Source: Trichaptum fuscoviolaceum
Lineage: Eukaryota > Basidiomycota > Agaricomycetes > Hymenochaetales > Trichaptaceae
Direction of reading: 5' to 3'
DNA: 64,000 nt
Assembly (NCBI GenBank): GCA_910574455.1
Contig: CAJSYZ010000009.1
Coordinates: 3,179,040-3,243,039, forward strand
Both the position numbers and the translations under genes were made by a program. Below the pieces are notes generated by a model. That model did no database searches. It was not told the DNA's origin and saw only the letters and a list, made by a program, of their open reading frames with translations. Below, piece after piece: positions 46,620 through 59,061 of the stretch (the stretch's first letter is position 1; every line of letters starts with the position of its first letter).

Positions 46620-48537
46620 TTTTCGGACAGAGAGAAGCTGGAGTTGAGGGAGATTCAAGTTTGAGGAAAGGAGTGGGGTGTCTAAGTGGGAAAGGCGGTT
46701 ATATAGATTCGTCTAGGTCGAAAATTGTGTACTCCAATAGGTGATACTATCATTTTCAGAAATCACGGAGTACGACCAGGAGACCTACCTACAGCCTCAC
46801 GCAGAATCCATGTAGTCTGGTAAGTTGGAGCTTTGAAATGAGCGGCTGGACGTGAAGTGTATTTACTTACATTTTTTGTTGAGAAAAGTTCGTGATTAGC
46901 GCTAGCTGATACACTGGAGCTGCGTGCTTCATGTGCGTGATCTTGCAGGACATACAGCTTAGAAAGAGAAGCAACGAGATCAGGAAGCGCTCGAACATGT
47001 GCCCAGACCAAGCAAAGTGACTGACCTAAAGTTTACTTCCGATTCTGACAGGTGTCAGTCGAAAGTACGGGATGTCGACCATAACCCTTTGACAAAAGAT
47101 CAGAAGACAGTTATTCGCCAGACCTAATGTTCCATAGATGATACTGTTAAAATCGATTTTCCTCCCATCTTTCGCCCCCCTCAGCGATAATGGCCAAAGC
47201 GTTACCCATCCTCGATTCGCCAATTGACGTTTCATCCCCACTGCTTCCTCTGCAGCTGATGCACAATACCAGGGGACCACTCTATATTTACCGAACGACA
47301 TGCTCCCGGTAGATACGGGTCATGTGAAAATTCTTGGCGTTTTTCCAGTACTAGAAAGTCTGCGCATAACTAACATTCTGTTCTAAGGTGTAACGATTAG
47401 CATCGTATAGAAGGCCGACGCACGTGTAATGTCGTGCGCGCCTAAGACTCACGCTATAGAAGAACAAGTCATCATCTCTGTACCTGACCTACCAGATGCC
47501 ATGTAGCACTGAATTCATGAGATAGCTCTCGGACATATGTAGATGATGAGAATATTGAAGCTTGACGGGAATTTTCGCAATATTCATCTTGTTCTCCGGT
47601 AATGCGAGTCAAGTACATAGCCGCTAAAAATGAATGATGAGAGGATAGGCCGTACGTAATTTGGGTTCATTAACTCGGATTTGAAGCGGTTATACTAGAA
47701 AATGAAGCTTACATTGCACCGCCAGCCTGCGGCGACGAAGCATTGTAGAAGATATCGTAAAAGCTGCCTGGAGGACTCCATCCCCTCAGCCTATTTCCAA
47801 AATTGACAATTCCTCAAGGCTTGCGGCCAACCTTGGTGCTGGGCATCGTCAACAGGCTGGAGCCCGGTGGAGTCGATGTGAGTTTCACAATGGTGATACG
47901 CAAGGCTTAAAACACGGTCAGTAGGAAGCAAGAAGTTGACTTTTTGAGGAATGCACATTGTATGTAATGACATGCTCTCAGTGAACATAGGAGAAGGAAG
48001 AGACTGAAGCCCATGCATCGGGGAACTGAAAAGTCACAGTCACATACTATTACTATAACTGGACTGTCGTGACACCAACTCTAAAATGTAAATTATATCA
48101 GTAATGACGTCATGGTAATCATCTTGACTGATTTGAGTCGAACATGGTCACGGTAACTTGCCGTTGTCTCAACATTTCGAGAAGAGAATTCGAAGATGAA
48201 TTCAATGAAACTCCATTAAACCGCCAGTAACGTATCAAGCTTTAGATTCGATATTTGATTGCCAGTACTCCTTGCTAAAGAGAATTAATAGCGAACGCAC
48301 GGAGCCTTACTTCAAAGTATTGGCTTCGTTGCTGCTTCTGCATTATTCTTCCTTGCGCATGAGGGCGCATCCAGACTCACGACGGTAGCCTCGGATCGTA
48401 CCCTATCCATGCTAAGGACGACAGTTTAAGCTTACCGCCAGGACGACTCATGAGGAAAAGGTCCACTCATGTGTATGTACAACAGGAAAGAAAACGACAA
48501 GAGCCTATACGTACAGGGAGGTAGGGGTGGATAAGGC
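46620..48537. other. Gene-poor stretch with one doubtful frame
   Basis: Minus-strand frames at 47026-47301 (MSFGKYRVVPWYCASAAEEA) and 46763-47011 might be two exons of one small gene, but no family or clean junction was found. The remainder, to the BTB gene, shows nothing I can support. Confidence 0.3.
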
Positions 48538-49702
48538 TCAAGGAGAAAGTAAGTTTAGAAGACGTCTGAAGCGCAACGCACGCCCGCTTTTCCCCCGATA
48601 TGTCACCTTCTGCGGACACATGACTTTAGGGGCTGCTGGGATGACCGCCGCTGGTGCTTCCTCATCCGAGTCATCCGAGTCTCCCAGCGTAGCTAAATGC
48701 CATTCTGGCTCGCGAAATAGCTGTCGCTGCGTAGGCGGAGTGGCTTCGGGTCTAACCAGCGAGACGACGTGATCTGCAGCTATGTCAGGGACTCGTTGTT
48801 CGTTCCCCCTTGTCTTCAGTATTTCAGCTCGGACCTGTCTCTCTGATTCCACTATAGTACACTCGGGAAGGCGATGGCGATCGTAAAGTGATTTCGGTAT
48901 ACATCTCGCTCGGGACCGTTGCATTTCATCTTCTCTTGCCATCCGTAGCTCTTCTTGGTCCTGACTCTCTCGATTCACCCGAACAGGGAACGCTCCAGCA
49001 CAATCCATAAAGCGTTGACGACTGTTTTGTCTAATCGTACACGGAAGGATGCGGAATGTCCGGATTGAAGGCTCACAGCCACGCGGAGTCATTTCCTCTC
49101 GGCCTCGGCGTCGACGGAGCAACACCTGGGACACCAGAACAGGTATGTGGACTTGCTCGTCATACTTGTCTACGATTTCGTCCTTCTGATCGTCGGTGAG
49201 TATCAGAAGTTTGAGGCTTGCGAGCACGAGAGTACGTATTTTCGTAAACTCCCACATGTCCGCGAGTCGAAGAATTCTGAGCAGCTCATCGGCGTTCTTT
49301 GTACTGAGACAATTTTCTGGAGATCCGAAGTCACATGGACTGAGCAGTTACACCACGTTAGCTGTCATATGCTGGAATGCTTTAATGGGAGGAAAGGACG
49401 TACCGGGGATACAGAACAGTCAATAAATCTTTGAACGCCTGTTTGTCGACGCCGTCAATACGTATCGGATTTTCGTCACTCCCGCCCTCTTGCTCTGACT
49501 CTTCTTCAAGTTCGTGTCCTGTCGGCATGCTGAACATGTCGCGAAAGACTTCAGATTGCTCTTCGAGTCCATGCCGTGGCACGCGGAATACGCTGTCTTC
49601 AATCTACACTCAAGTCAGGTGAGGTTCGACTGCGTCAAGTAAAATTTCGCTCACCCGGATCGTTACCAGCGTGAAGTAATAGCTCTCGTCTCTAGTATAC
49701 AT
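48538..49702 (-). CDS. BTB/POZ domain protein (copy B)
   Basis: ATG 49702 (MYTRDESYYFTLVTIR), an intron, then VPRHGLEEQSEVFRDMFSMP, the acidic loop EEESEQEGGSDENPIRIDGV and FKDLLTVLYPR. Third exon SPCDFGSPENCLSTKNADEL, RLADMWEFTKIRTLVLASLK. The C-terminal tail is longer and more charged than in copies A and C, ending SGRALRFRRLLNLLSP with the stop at 48538-48540. It lies next to membrane-protein copy 2, repeating the order of copy D and membrane copy 3. Confidence 0.78.
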
Positions 49703-50072
49703 TGGTTGGGTCACGGTGGGAAGTTGTGCAGAATTGGTACTTCCTTATGATATATATACAAGCGCCCATTTATTTATGGACACTTCAGAAGGCCTCGACA
49801 TGAGGCCTCGGCCACAACTTCATAGCACAGGTGGGAGGCACCTTCGCGCGGCATCGCGCGAGAAAACATAGTCAAACTCTTCCAACGAAGAAACTTAAGG
49901 GATCACACACTCCAATGCAGAGATGAAGCTTCGATGAAAAGAGCATTCCCGTTGCAACAGCCGCAAGAGCTACTCCAACCTCTCTGCATATAGAATTTAT
50001 GGCAATTAGATGGCCCCGGGAGTCTGAACGTCATCGTCATTCCCTTACATGCTGACAGTTAGTAAGTCTTTG
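49703..50072. other. Spacer between BTB B and membrane-protein copy 2
   Basis: About 370 bp, homologous in part to 57457-57921. No gene. Confidence 0.4.
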
Positions 50073-51243
50073 TTACCTCCTTTTTGAATTACGGGCCTTC
50101 CATACATTCATTAGGACGTGGAAGAGAGGTTCAATAAGTAAAATCATTGGTAATGTCTAATGAGTTCCACAAAGAGAATTAGTCGACTGCATATGCCTGG
50201 AGAGTCGCTATTCTACTTACCTGTCCAAAGTCCCAGTGTCCCATATGCAAGTTGTTGCATTTCAGGAGAAGTTCTGTGTTGGTGACGGTAGTCGCCCAGA
50301 GAAGAAGTAACACGAACGCCTTGAGTGGCGCGAACCAAACTTTCTCGACGATGTATTTGTGTACTCTGCCAATCTTCGTTGCATGTCGAACTGGGAGTAA
50401 GTTGAAGGTGATGGGGATTGAAATCGCCTTGACTACTATCATAGTAATCACAACCGTTCGAAGCACAGATAGCCCGCCTTTGTCAATCGGAATGCATTTG
50501 AAAAAGGCAATTCGCATCTTTCCTTGGACGTCGCATGTCTCCCGGCTTCCAGTCCGTGCTGGTTGAAAGAGAACGAACAGAGCTAACGCAGAGTAGCCGT
50601 AGCTCTGGAGATATGCTAACAAACGCATGAGGTGTGGGGGCCATGCCCTTCGACCGTCCTGTTCGGTACAAGGAAAGCTCAAAAGGATAATCTCCGAAGA
50701 TAGGGCTAGAAGGTATAAGACAACCACTTCGCTGTTAAAGTCTTAGCAAAGGGTCTTAGGATCGTGTGAGAATATGAGAAACGTACTCTTGTGAGGTTAT
50801 TTGCGGAGCCCCTTTGAAGCCCACTTTCATAATGAAGACAGTGATCTGTAGAGCGGCATTTGTCACGATAAGAGTCGACAAAGATGAGGATGCGTCAGAG
50901 TTCTTTGCTTCTTCTCTCCGTTCTGATGTGTTCGCTCTGCTGATTATGGAAGACGTTGATGCGTCCTTTTTTTCGTCCCTCGTTTTTTCTATGCTTTCCC
51001 TGCTGAGCCCCTGATCTTCTGGGCCCTTTACGCTATTCATTTTGGAGTCTCTGATTTGGTTCTTATGGTCATGAAACCAAACCAAAATAGCTAAACACAC
51101 ATAGAAGTCAGCAAACTATGAAAATCATGCGAGGTTTCGTGATGGTTACCGTAGAGCAGAACCTGCAGGTAGGATGATACACGAACACCAATTCCACCTA
51201 TATCTGAACTTGGTGTCATGCAAGGGTAAGGCGGGTCATCCAT
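50073..51243 (-). CDS. Multi-pass membrane protein, unknown function (copy 2)
   Basis: ATG 51243 (MDDPPYPCMTPSSDIGGIGV) matches the start of copy 3 (MQKSPIECMTPSSDIGGIGV), which favours it over ATG 51294. A second exon carries a Ser/Glu/Lys-rich insert and LSTLIVTNAALQITVFIMKV. The third has VVVLYLLALSSEIILLSFPC, AYLQSYGYSALALFVLFQPA, FFKCIPIDKGGLSVLRTVVI and LLLWATTVTNTELLLKCNNL ending GHWDFGQ. The last exon ILPMILLIEPLFHVLMNVWK ends at TAA 50073-50075. No frameshift. Role unknown. Confidence 0.72.
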
Positions 51244-51957
51244 GAGGGGTTGATATTTGGTTGCCCTACAGGTAGGAGGTGTCCAGTCTGTCACGTATGC
51301 GAGGTGATTATGGTTTGTGAGAGAAGCACGCAGGACTCACTGCTCGTGAAACTGTGAGGTAGGAAGACATGACGTTCAATCAGACTGTATCAAAGATAGT
51401 AACTGTTGACCAGTCGAAGACCTAACCAGCCCGTTTCCCAACTGGGTACGATCAGAAGACGCAAGGTAGTTTCCCGACGCTTGTACGACGTGCTCCTGTC
51501 GTGCTCGGACACGAAGCTTTGTTCATTTCGGGCCACAGCACTGTAGTGAATCGCTGTGTTCGTCCTACTACCGTTGAAGTCGAAATGTATCCGTGCCAGG
51601 ATCGTGTGCGAGAGGCTGACGTGTGCAGCTCGATACATACCGAGCCCGTGGAAGCCTTCGTGAGCTCTGGCCAGGCTCTCTTTGTTAAGGAGGGTTGAAT
51701 ATGGATCATAGGCAGATGAATTGAACATCAGGAAAACTGTGGACATCAGAAAAGTGTTTCAAATTTAGCAAAAAGAGGTTCGGATACTAATCGTCAACTT
51801 CAAGACTCGGAAAGTAAATTTCGACTTCACCAACTTCGAGTCACGGTCTTCGAGTCGCCTGAGTTCAACCCTGCGAACATTCTCAAATACTTTAGAGGAT
51901 GCAAAACTATGTCCAGGGTTACTGAAGTAATTAGGTTTGATTACTGTACACAAGAAG
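51244..51957. other. Spacer between membrane-protein copy 2 and KAR2 fragment
   Basis: Has local homology to 59062 onward (for example GACCTAACCAGCCCGTTT near 51418 versus AACCTGACCAGCCGTTTT near 59247). A minus-strand frame at 51390-51746 has no family features. Confidence 0.4.
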
Positions 51958-52340
51958 TGTTTAGTTAAGAAATCCAATAATGGTGAGACGACGACTTGGA
52001 CGTCCTAAACCTTATGAGCTTACAACTCGTTGCGCGACCGGAATGGTTCCTGGGGATCATCGTTGGGATCAAGTGCGTATCCACCAGCACCTTCGTAGAG
52101 TTTCCTGGCAATAGGGTTGATCTGGGCCCGTACCTGCGCAAGCTTTTCCTCCACCACCTCGAGCAACGCAGTCGCGCCCTCGCCCGCAACCTGCTCCATC
52201 GTCTCCTTCACTACCGCAAGCAACGTTTGCTTGTCGTCATCCTCCAGCTTGCCGCTGAAACCCTCCTGGTCTGCAAGCTGTTTTTTTTTTCACCCCGTAG
52301 ATGACGTTCGATAGCGAGTTCATCGCCTCGAGACGCCCAT
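51958..52340 (-). pseudogene. KAR2 3'-end fragment
   Basis: Matches the last part of the KAR2 gene (60611 to about 60925) and about 55 bp of its 3' flank. It reads [20 protein letters not shown] and AQINPIARKLYEGAGGYALD, ending FRSRNEL where KAR2 ends FRSHDEL. A T12 run near 52281 breaks the frame at the upstream side and homology stops near 52340. No promoter, no ATPase domain. The position beside membrane-protein copy 2 mirrors KAR2 beside copy 3. Confidence 0.88.
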
Positions 52341-54997
52341 TAATAGGAAGCACAGGCTTCGATCTATGGCAAGTCATGCCACCTTAAAGAAGTCTCTGGG
52401 ACGTCGTCCGTCTGTCAGATGATTCCAGTAGCTACATGCGTTTTGTGCGTGCAATGCTCACCTAGATGTAGACCGTTCTGTCCCGTTACCCAAGAGACCA
52501 AACAACCACCCGAGGTTACGCGTCATGAAGTGACTGTCGGTAAAGAACTCTCTACGATAAATCCGAAGCTTCTCGATAAATTTAGTATGTTCACAAAGGT
52601 GTCGATGTAACTGTATGTCATGTCCTTCACCTTGAAAGGATATGTTGTTGAGTTTGCCAGTGAACGACTCGGTTGACCGTTGGTCAGACTCGGGTCGGTG
52701 GCTGTGTTTAGTGTCAATTGCTACTATCAGGCTGCCAGTACGGCTACAACAGTGATTAAACGATGTTCACAGCAGATTACATTCCACAGTTTGCATCAAT
52801 ATTGCCTCTCCTCGTCTACTTCGAACTTCTCCGTTGGAATCGGAGCTTTGGAGGGTTAGGTGCAGGATGAACCCGAGGAGACAGAACTAGTGTTGGACTG
52901 GGCCATTCATTGCCATCCACAAAGGTGCGCGCATGCTCTCTCAGACTCAGGCGCAACTCATTCGACGTTGAAGTCTAGTCTTTGTCAAAAAGAAAGCAAG
53001 GCTTCTCTCCTTCACGTATGGGCAAGATCTGGTTCAGACTCTTCAGAAAGTTTGATGGCTCAAATAGCGCAAATGCGGCTCAAGCATCATCTATGCCTGC
53101 ATACCGAAGACTCACTATCCTTTCCGTCGTACCACGTACATCTGGCTTTCGATTCTCTTCTCCTGTTGGAACTTCAAGTAACTATCGGCTTTATACTCTA
53201 ATGGCTGGGTGACTGGGTAGACCAAGCCCTTCCAAGTATTGCTCACAGAAGCGGGCTTGGATCACATGCAGCCTTCGAACGTATGGTTGAAGGGATCAAC
53301 AAAGTCTTGGCGGACAGCTATATATGAACTCCCATGGGAAGAACCTAGTCTTATGAACGAAACAGAAAGGAATTTGGCCTGGCTTTTAGCAGCTTCTCAA
53401 ATACACACGGTTCGTTGTAAAACATTTTCTTGCTGACTTACAAACTGAACTCATTATAAACGAAACTTCTAAACTAGATCATTGATATCATCACAACTTG
53501 CCCTTGCATAGATAAGAGGATGCTTATAAGGTCCTTGGCTCAATGCCATAATGCTTTACCAACCAAATAAAGTGTTGCATGGCCTTCAACACGGTGGGAC
53601 CTTAGCTTGCTATGCCAAGTAATGATTTGGGGACAACGAATCACCTATTACAATCAAGTGTCTTCGTACTCGAGAACTCATAATAAACATCGCTTCGGCT
53701 TGCAGGCTATGGTGTTGAGCGCGTGAGTTCATCTCTAGTTTTACTCGAATAGATCTAATGTTTAACTCTTGAGATCAGAATCTGTACCGTGACTGTGCTC
53801 CGAAACTGTTGCTGAAATGAGTACTTTCTGATAGGTTCCTGTTGCCCCATGCTGGATGCCCAGTTCTGGACAATTACTCTTCGAAATGCTTGTGTAGTCG
53901 TGTTTGGTGGTGAAGATTTCAATGGTTTCGATGTATTAACAAGCTTCTGTCGACAATTTATTGCTTAACGACAATCCTTACAATAGGCTCAGGACAATGT
54001 CGCTCGGATGAGTTCTTCAAATTCTAGTATATACTGACCTTTCTTATCCCTTCCGAATTTGGATCCCCGTCTCCAAGATATTTTGCAAAGACGCTAGAAC
54101 AACAGAAATCCTCAATTGAGAGGGCGGAGTAAAGCGTGCGCATATTCTGTTTTTCGCACTGTTTGTTCGAAGTCCAAAATAACTCACGTTTATGTGTTTA
54201 GTTCATTCGCGTCCATCGGCAATGTCTTTTTTAAGTTGCCTTGCTTCAAAGACGTTGCATTGGACCCCATGAGAGTATATGAATTTAAACAGAGGCCTTG
54301 ACCAGGTGTGTTCCACTGAATTGCATAAGTTAACCTTATCATTCGAGCTTATTACAGTATTCATTTACAGATATTATCATGAAGATTATCATGAAGGTAA
54401 GTACTAGTCATCATCCTTTCTACGTCACACTGCTACCCGCTGCTTCTTGTGCTTCTGGTCACTTCATTTCAAGCTGCAGTCCTTCTCCGGCGCATCCCGC
54501 ACCGTTGATGCTTTCGAGCTGCAACTTAATGCTGTCACACTTGAACCCCGTTGAGTCCACAATCGAATTAAGGAGCATCGTGTGCGCCAGGGCCTATCTC
54601 TATCTCAAGTATTTATTAGCCTCGTCTTGGACTCACGGGGGTACGACACCCAGCTGCTGAAGCCTCTAGCCTTCCCAGTGACGACTTATCTCTATTCATA
54701 CATCTGTTTCATGCCTCTTGCCTACATACCAGGCCGGATATAGCCTGAGAGGGGCCGGAATGACGGATATTCCTATTCAAGTTGGCGATGGCAGTCCCCG
54801 GCAGTCCCTATCGCACTTTTGCATCATGATAGTCCTCTATTTTTGGGCTTGAAGTGAGGAAAGTGCGCATGAGTTTCAAAAGTCAAGGACAGATTCGGAT
54901 TCTGAGTAGGATAGTTAAGACGGATATGTGAGTAATTCTACATTCTACATACGTGCGTACAGTATCTATGGCGTACTAGGGCTTGCACAGGAGGAGG
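52341..54997. other. Long stretch without a supported gene
   Basis: 2.6 kb. Plus-strand frames at 52860-53201, 52982-53212 and 53239-53436 (with ELPWEEPSLMNETERNLAWL) are open but have no recognised family. Gene relics are possible. Nothing else is supported. Confidence 0.35.
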
Positions 54998-55837
54998 CTA
55001 AAGGTTGAAGGTTGTTCTGATGTCCGCTTCAAGAGCCGACTCAGCATCCGTGTTCCCTTGGTCTGCTTTCCATCCGCCAGGACTGCTAGAAGTGCGGGCG
55101 ATCCGTCTCTCCCGGACACCACCTAGCTTGATGGCGAACTCAAACCCAATTTTTGTCGCTTCCTCAACTGTCAACGCTCCGGTGCGCTTCGCGAGCTCCA
55201 TATACGCTGGAACACACCACTTCTGTATGTCGAACTTGTGAGCGATTTCGATTTTCTCGACCTCTGTCAAACTCTTCCGTTCGAGGTTTGTGATTGCGAG
55301 ATCACGAATTTCCGCGAACTCCCACATGTGAGCAAGGCGAAGAATCGAAAGCCATTCATCACGATCCCGTGTACTATCAGATTTTCTTCCGATTCGTTTT
55401 TTTCCGATTCGTACGTTCGTAAAGTCACATGGGCTGTCCAGTCATCTAATTAGCCTAAGGCATCTACATATGACCAAAAAGTATGAATATCAAGAAAAGA
55501 CGTACGGTGGATACAGAACGGTCAATAAATCTTTGAACGCTTGTTTGTCGACACCATCGATGCGTATCGCATTCTCGTCACTCCCGCCCTCTTGTTCTGA
55601 CTCTTCTTCAAGTTCGTGCCCCGTCGGCATGCTGAACATATTGCGAAACACTTCGGAATGTTCTTCAAAGCCATGCCGAGGCACACGGAATACACAATCT
55701 TGGACCTTAAAATTCAACAGATTCAATATACAATTGCATTTGTGGGGTTAGGTTCAACTGTGTTAAGCAAACAAAAAAGTCGTGCTCACTCGGATTGTTA
55801 TCAGTGAAAAGTAATAGTTCTCGTCCCTAGTGTACAT
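54998..55837 (-). CDS. BTB/POZ domain protein (copy C)
   Basis: ATG 55837 (MYTRDENYYFSLITIR), then DCVFRVPRHGFEEHSEVFRN, MFSMP, the acidic loop and FKDLLTVLYPP. The third exon is PCDFTNVRIGKKRIGRKSDS leading to DEWLSILRLAHMWEFAEIRD and the helical tail KFDIQKWCVPAYMELAKRTG, LTVEEATKIGFEFAIKLGGV. It stops at 54998-55000. In the C-terminal half it resembles copy A (28407-29302) rather than its neighbours B and D. A duplicated GAATCGGAA tract (AATCGGAAAAAAACGAATCGG) lies near its third-exon start. Confidence 0.78.
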
Positions 55838-56537
55838 TGGATGGATCACGGTGAGAGGTCGAGCATAGAAGGCCTTGTATGTACTTACATATACTCTACG
55901 CACATGTGCCCTTTTTCTAAGCTTCAGAATGCTTTAACATAATTAAATCCGGTCACATTGACATGCTCTCGAACTTGCGGCTTTCGCGCTGCCTCAAGCG
56001 AGGAACCTTGGGATGCGGATGCCATTCTCAACGAGAAAACAATGAGGATTCAATAGCACCAGAACCCGCTCCGTTCGTCCAAAGGTGAACTGTCGATACA
56101 ACGGATGTAAGGACTCAGTCTCCCAACGCATTTCCGCGATTGTCTGTTCCACCACTGGCAGACTTTCGTGGCAGAAATTTTATCGCATGACGGCAACTCG
56201 CTACGAGTCTATGACCGTGCAGTTCCGAGTCCGACATGCTGATGTTGCTGTTAGTCACCGCTTCCAAGAATAGATATTTTGCGATAGGATACATGGATCT
56301 GGGTTGATCTGGACTTATACGAGGGATACGTGTATGAGATCCATGTGTCTACACGTTCCCGAGGTTCGAACGTAATTGTTACAGCGGCTCCAGGCATTGC
56401 ATATCGTCGCGTGCAGACTGTGATTGATTTATGTCGCAATATATTACGAATATAAATTACATGTATATTAAATTCACACAGAATATAAATACAAGACGTA
56501 CGGTCACGGTATGTACGTGGTAGCGATACCACGTCTA
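55838..56537. other. Spacer between two BTB genes
   Basis: No gene. Upstream region of BTB C and 3' flank of BTB D. Confidence 0.35.
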
Positions 56538-57456
56538 CTACCTACTCCTAGTAGAAGCGCGATCCGACTGGCTCCTCAAAGGTGCGTTCAAGAGATGTCT
56601 GACGCGCAACGCACGCCCGACGCTTTCCCGATTGAAGGCTTTCTGTGGAGGCGTGATTTCAGGGGTTTCTGGAATCGTTACCACTGGTGCTTCCGCGTCC
56701 AAGTCATCTGAGTCCCCTACTGTAGATTGCGGCTCGCGAGATAGTTGTGGCTGTGCATTCGGAGTGGCCTCGGGACGGGCCAGTGCGTAATCTGCAGATG
56801 GGCTGGGGTTCCATTGCCTATTATCTTCCCATGGCCTCCATATCTCTCCTTGGGTCTGTCTCTCTGGATTCACCTGAGTAGAGAAGGATTTGGAACAAAA
56901 AATACGGCCATGACGTCTGCTTGGATCTTGAGGCTCAATCGGCCACCTCCGAAGTGACTGCTTGAGTTTTGCGATCACGAGAGCACGGATTTCAGTGAAC
57001 TCCCACATATCCGCAAGGCGAAGAATACGGAGCAGCTCGTCGACCTTTTTTGTACTGATGTTTTCTCTTGGAGACTTGAAGTCACATGGGCTGAGTGGTT
57101 ACACAACATTAGCTATCATAAACTAGAATGGTTTAACAGAAGGACAGGACGTACCGGGGATACAGAACGGTCAATATATCTTTGAACGCCTGTTTGTCGA
57201 CGCCGTAGATGTGTATGGGATTCTCATCACTCCCGCCCTCTTGCTCTGACTCTTCTTCGAGTTCGTGTCCCGTCGGCATGCTGAACATATTGCGAAACAC
57301 TTCGGATTGCTCTTCGAACGCATGCCGTGGCACGCGGAATACACAATCTTCAATCTACAATCGTAATAGGTGAGACTTCTCTGCGTTTAACCAAATAAGC
57401 TTGCTCACCCGGATCGTCATCAGCGTGAAGTAATAGCTCTCGTCCCTGGTATGCAT
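56538..57456 (-). CDS. BTB/POZ domain protein (copy D)
   Basis: ATG 57456 (MHTRDESYYFTLMTIR), VPRHAFEEQSEVFRNMFSMP, the acidic loop with PIHIYGVD in place of PIRIDGVD, and FKDILTVLYPR. The third exon starts PCDFKSPRENISTKKVDELL and reaches ADMWEFTEIRALVIAKLKQS. Compared with copy B about 30-35 residues after this point are missing, so the helical tail is gone. The rest (PEATPNAQPQLSREPQS to GRALRVRHLLNAPL) still aligns with B. Stop at 56538-56540. It may be partly non-functional, but the frame is open. Confidence 0.72.
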
Positions 57457-57921
57457 TGGATAGGTGACGGTGGGAAGATGAGCATTGTAGTCCTGGTTCT
57501 TGCTTATAGTCAACGCAACACCCGTTGCTATGAGGCCTGGACACAGTTTTACTGTACACTGGCACATGGAACCTTCGCGTGGCATCAGGTTAGACAATAA
57601 ACATAAGTAGCCACTTTCAACGAGGAAACTCAAAAAAACCTCACGGCGCCAGGCAGAGATGAAGCTTCGATGAAAGGTGTGAAACATAGGCACAAGAGCC
57701 GCAAGAACACCGGCCTTTCGGTCTATTACTTATTTCCAAGATAGTCAGCTCCTCAATACTTACGTGCATCAGGTAGTAGGCCTTGAAGTCGAATCTGGCA
57801 GTTCGCTCGTACAGCCACAATCGGTAGGATTGTATTCAAGACAATTAATTTGCGCCGGGATTTCGGATGTTATTACCACCGCGGCTCCGGGCGTTGCATG
57901 CCCACCGTCAAGGTCTATCTG
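57457..57921. other. Spacer between BTB D and membrane-protein copy 3
   Basis: Counterpart of 49703-50072. No gene. Confidence 0.4.
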
Positions 57922-59061
57922 TCACCTCTTGGGACCACACGCCTTCCAGACATCCGTTAGGACGTGAAAGAGAGGTTCAATGAGTAAAACCATTGGTAAA
58001 GTCTATTAATGGATTCCCAGGGAAAGAGTCATTCAGTCGATTGAATGCGTATATGACTGAAGAGTCGCGCAATACATACCTGCCCAAAATCCCAATGTCC
58101 CATATGCAGCTTGTTACATTTTAGGAGAAGTTCTGTGTTGGTAACGGAGATCGCCCAAAGCACGAGCAATACGAGAGCTCTTAGTGGTTTCAGCGGGTAC
58201 CTCTTGGTGACGTATCTGTGCATTCGTTCAACCTTCCCCCCATATCGTACTGGAAGTAAGTCGAACGTGACAGGGACCGAGATTGACTTGATCACTATCG
58301 CTGAGATCACGACAATGCGACATACGATCAGTCCCCCGTCGTCGATAGGGATGCACTTGAAGAAGGCAATATAGAACTTCGTATGGTCGTCGCATACTGT
58401 CCGGCTTCGAAGCCTAGATGGATGAAAAACAACATACAGAGCTAACGCAGAGTAGCCGTAGCTTTGGAGATATGCGAGCACGCGCAAGCGGTGAGGAGGC
58501 CAGGGTCTCCGCCCGCTCTGCTCGGCACAAGGAAGGCTTAAGAGGATAATCTCCGATGACAGACCTAGAAGGTATGCTGCCAGTACTGCACTATTGAAAA
58601 TTAGTAAAGTGTCGGTAATTGATTTTTAGTAAGACAAACTGACTCCTGTAAGGTGATTTGTGAGTAGCCGTTGAAGCCCACAATCATGATGAAGATGGTT
58701 ATTTGAAGTGCGACATTTGTTACGATAAGAGTCGACAAGGAGGAGGACACGTCCTTTACTTCTTTTCTATCCTCGATGATGGTCGAACCCGACGACGCAT
58801 CTTTTTTCTGTCCCCTTCTCTCTTCTGAGTTTTCTCCGCGGGCCTCCTGATCTTCTTGGTCCTTGCGTCTTTTCTTCCCAATAGGATAATCATTGTATTG
58901 AAACCAGGTTAAAATGGCTACGCATGTGCATCAGCGGAGCAGAACACCAAACGTCGACAACACTTACCATAAAGAAGAACCTGCAGATAGAAGGATGTAC
59001 GAACTCCAATCCCACCAATATCCGAGCTCGGCGTCATGCATTCGATAGGTGATTTCTGCAT
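57922..59061 (-). CDS. Multi-pass membrane protein, unknown function (copy 3)
   Basis: ATG 59061 (MQKSPIECMTPSSDIGGIGV, RTSFYLQVLLYG). Exon 2 carries a charged Lys/Arg/Glu-rich insert before TLIVTNVALQITIFIMIVGF. Exon 3 has AYLQSYGYSALALYVVFHPS, FFKCIPIDDGGLIVCRIVVI, KSISVPVTFDLLPVRYGGKV and VLLVLWAISVTNTELLLKCN ending GHWDFGQ. The last exon LPMVLLIEPLFHVLTDVWKA ends at TGA 57922-57924. It is very similar to copy 2 throughout. The intron after GFGQ or DFGQ starts with GT here and in copy 2. Confidence 0.72.
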
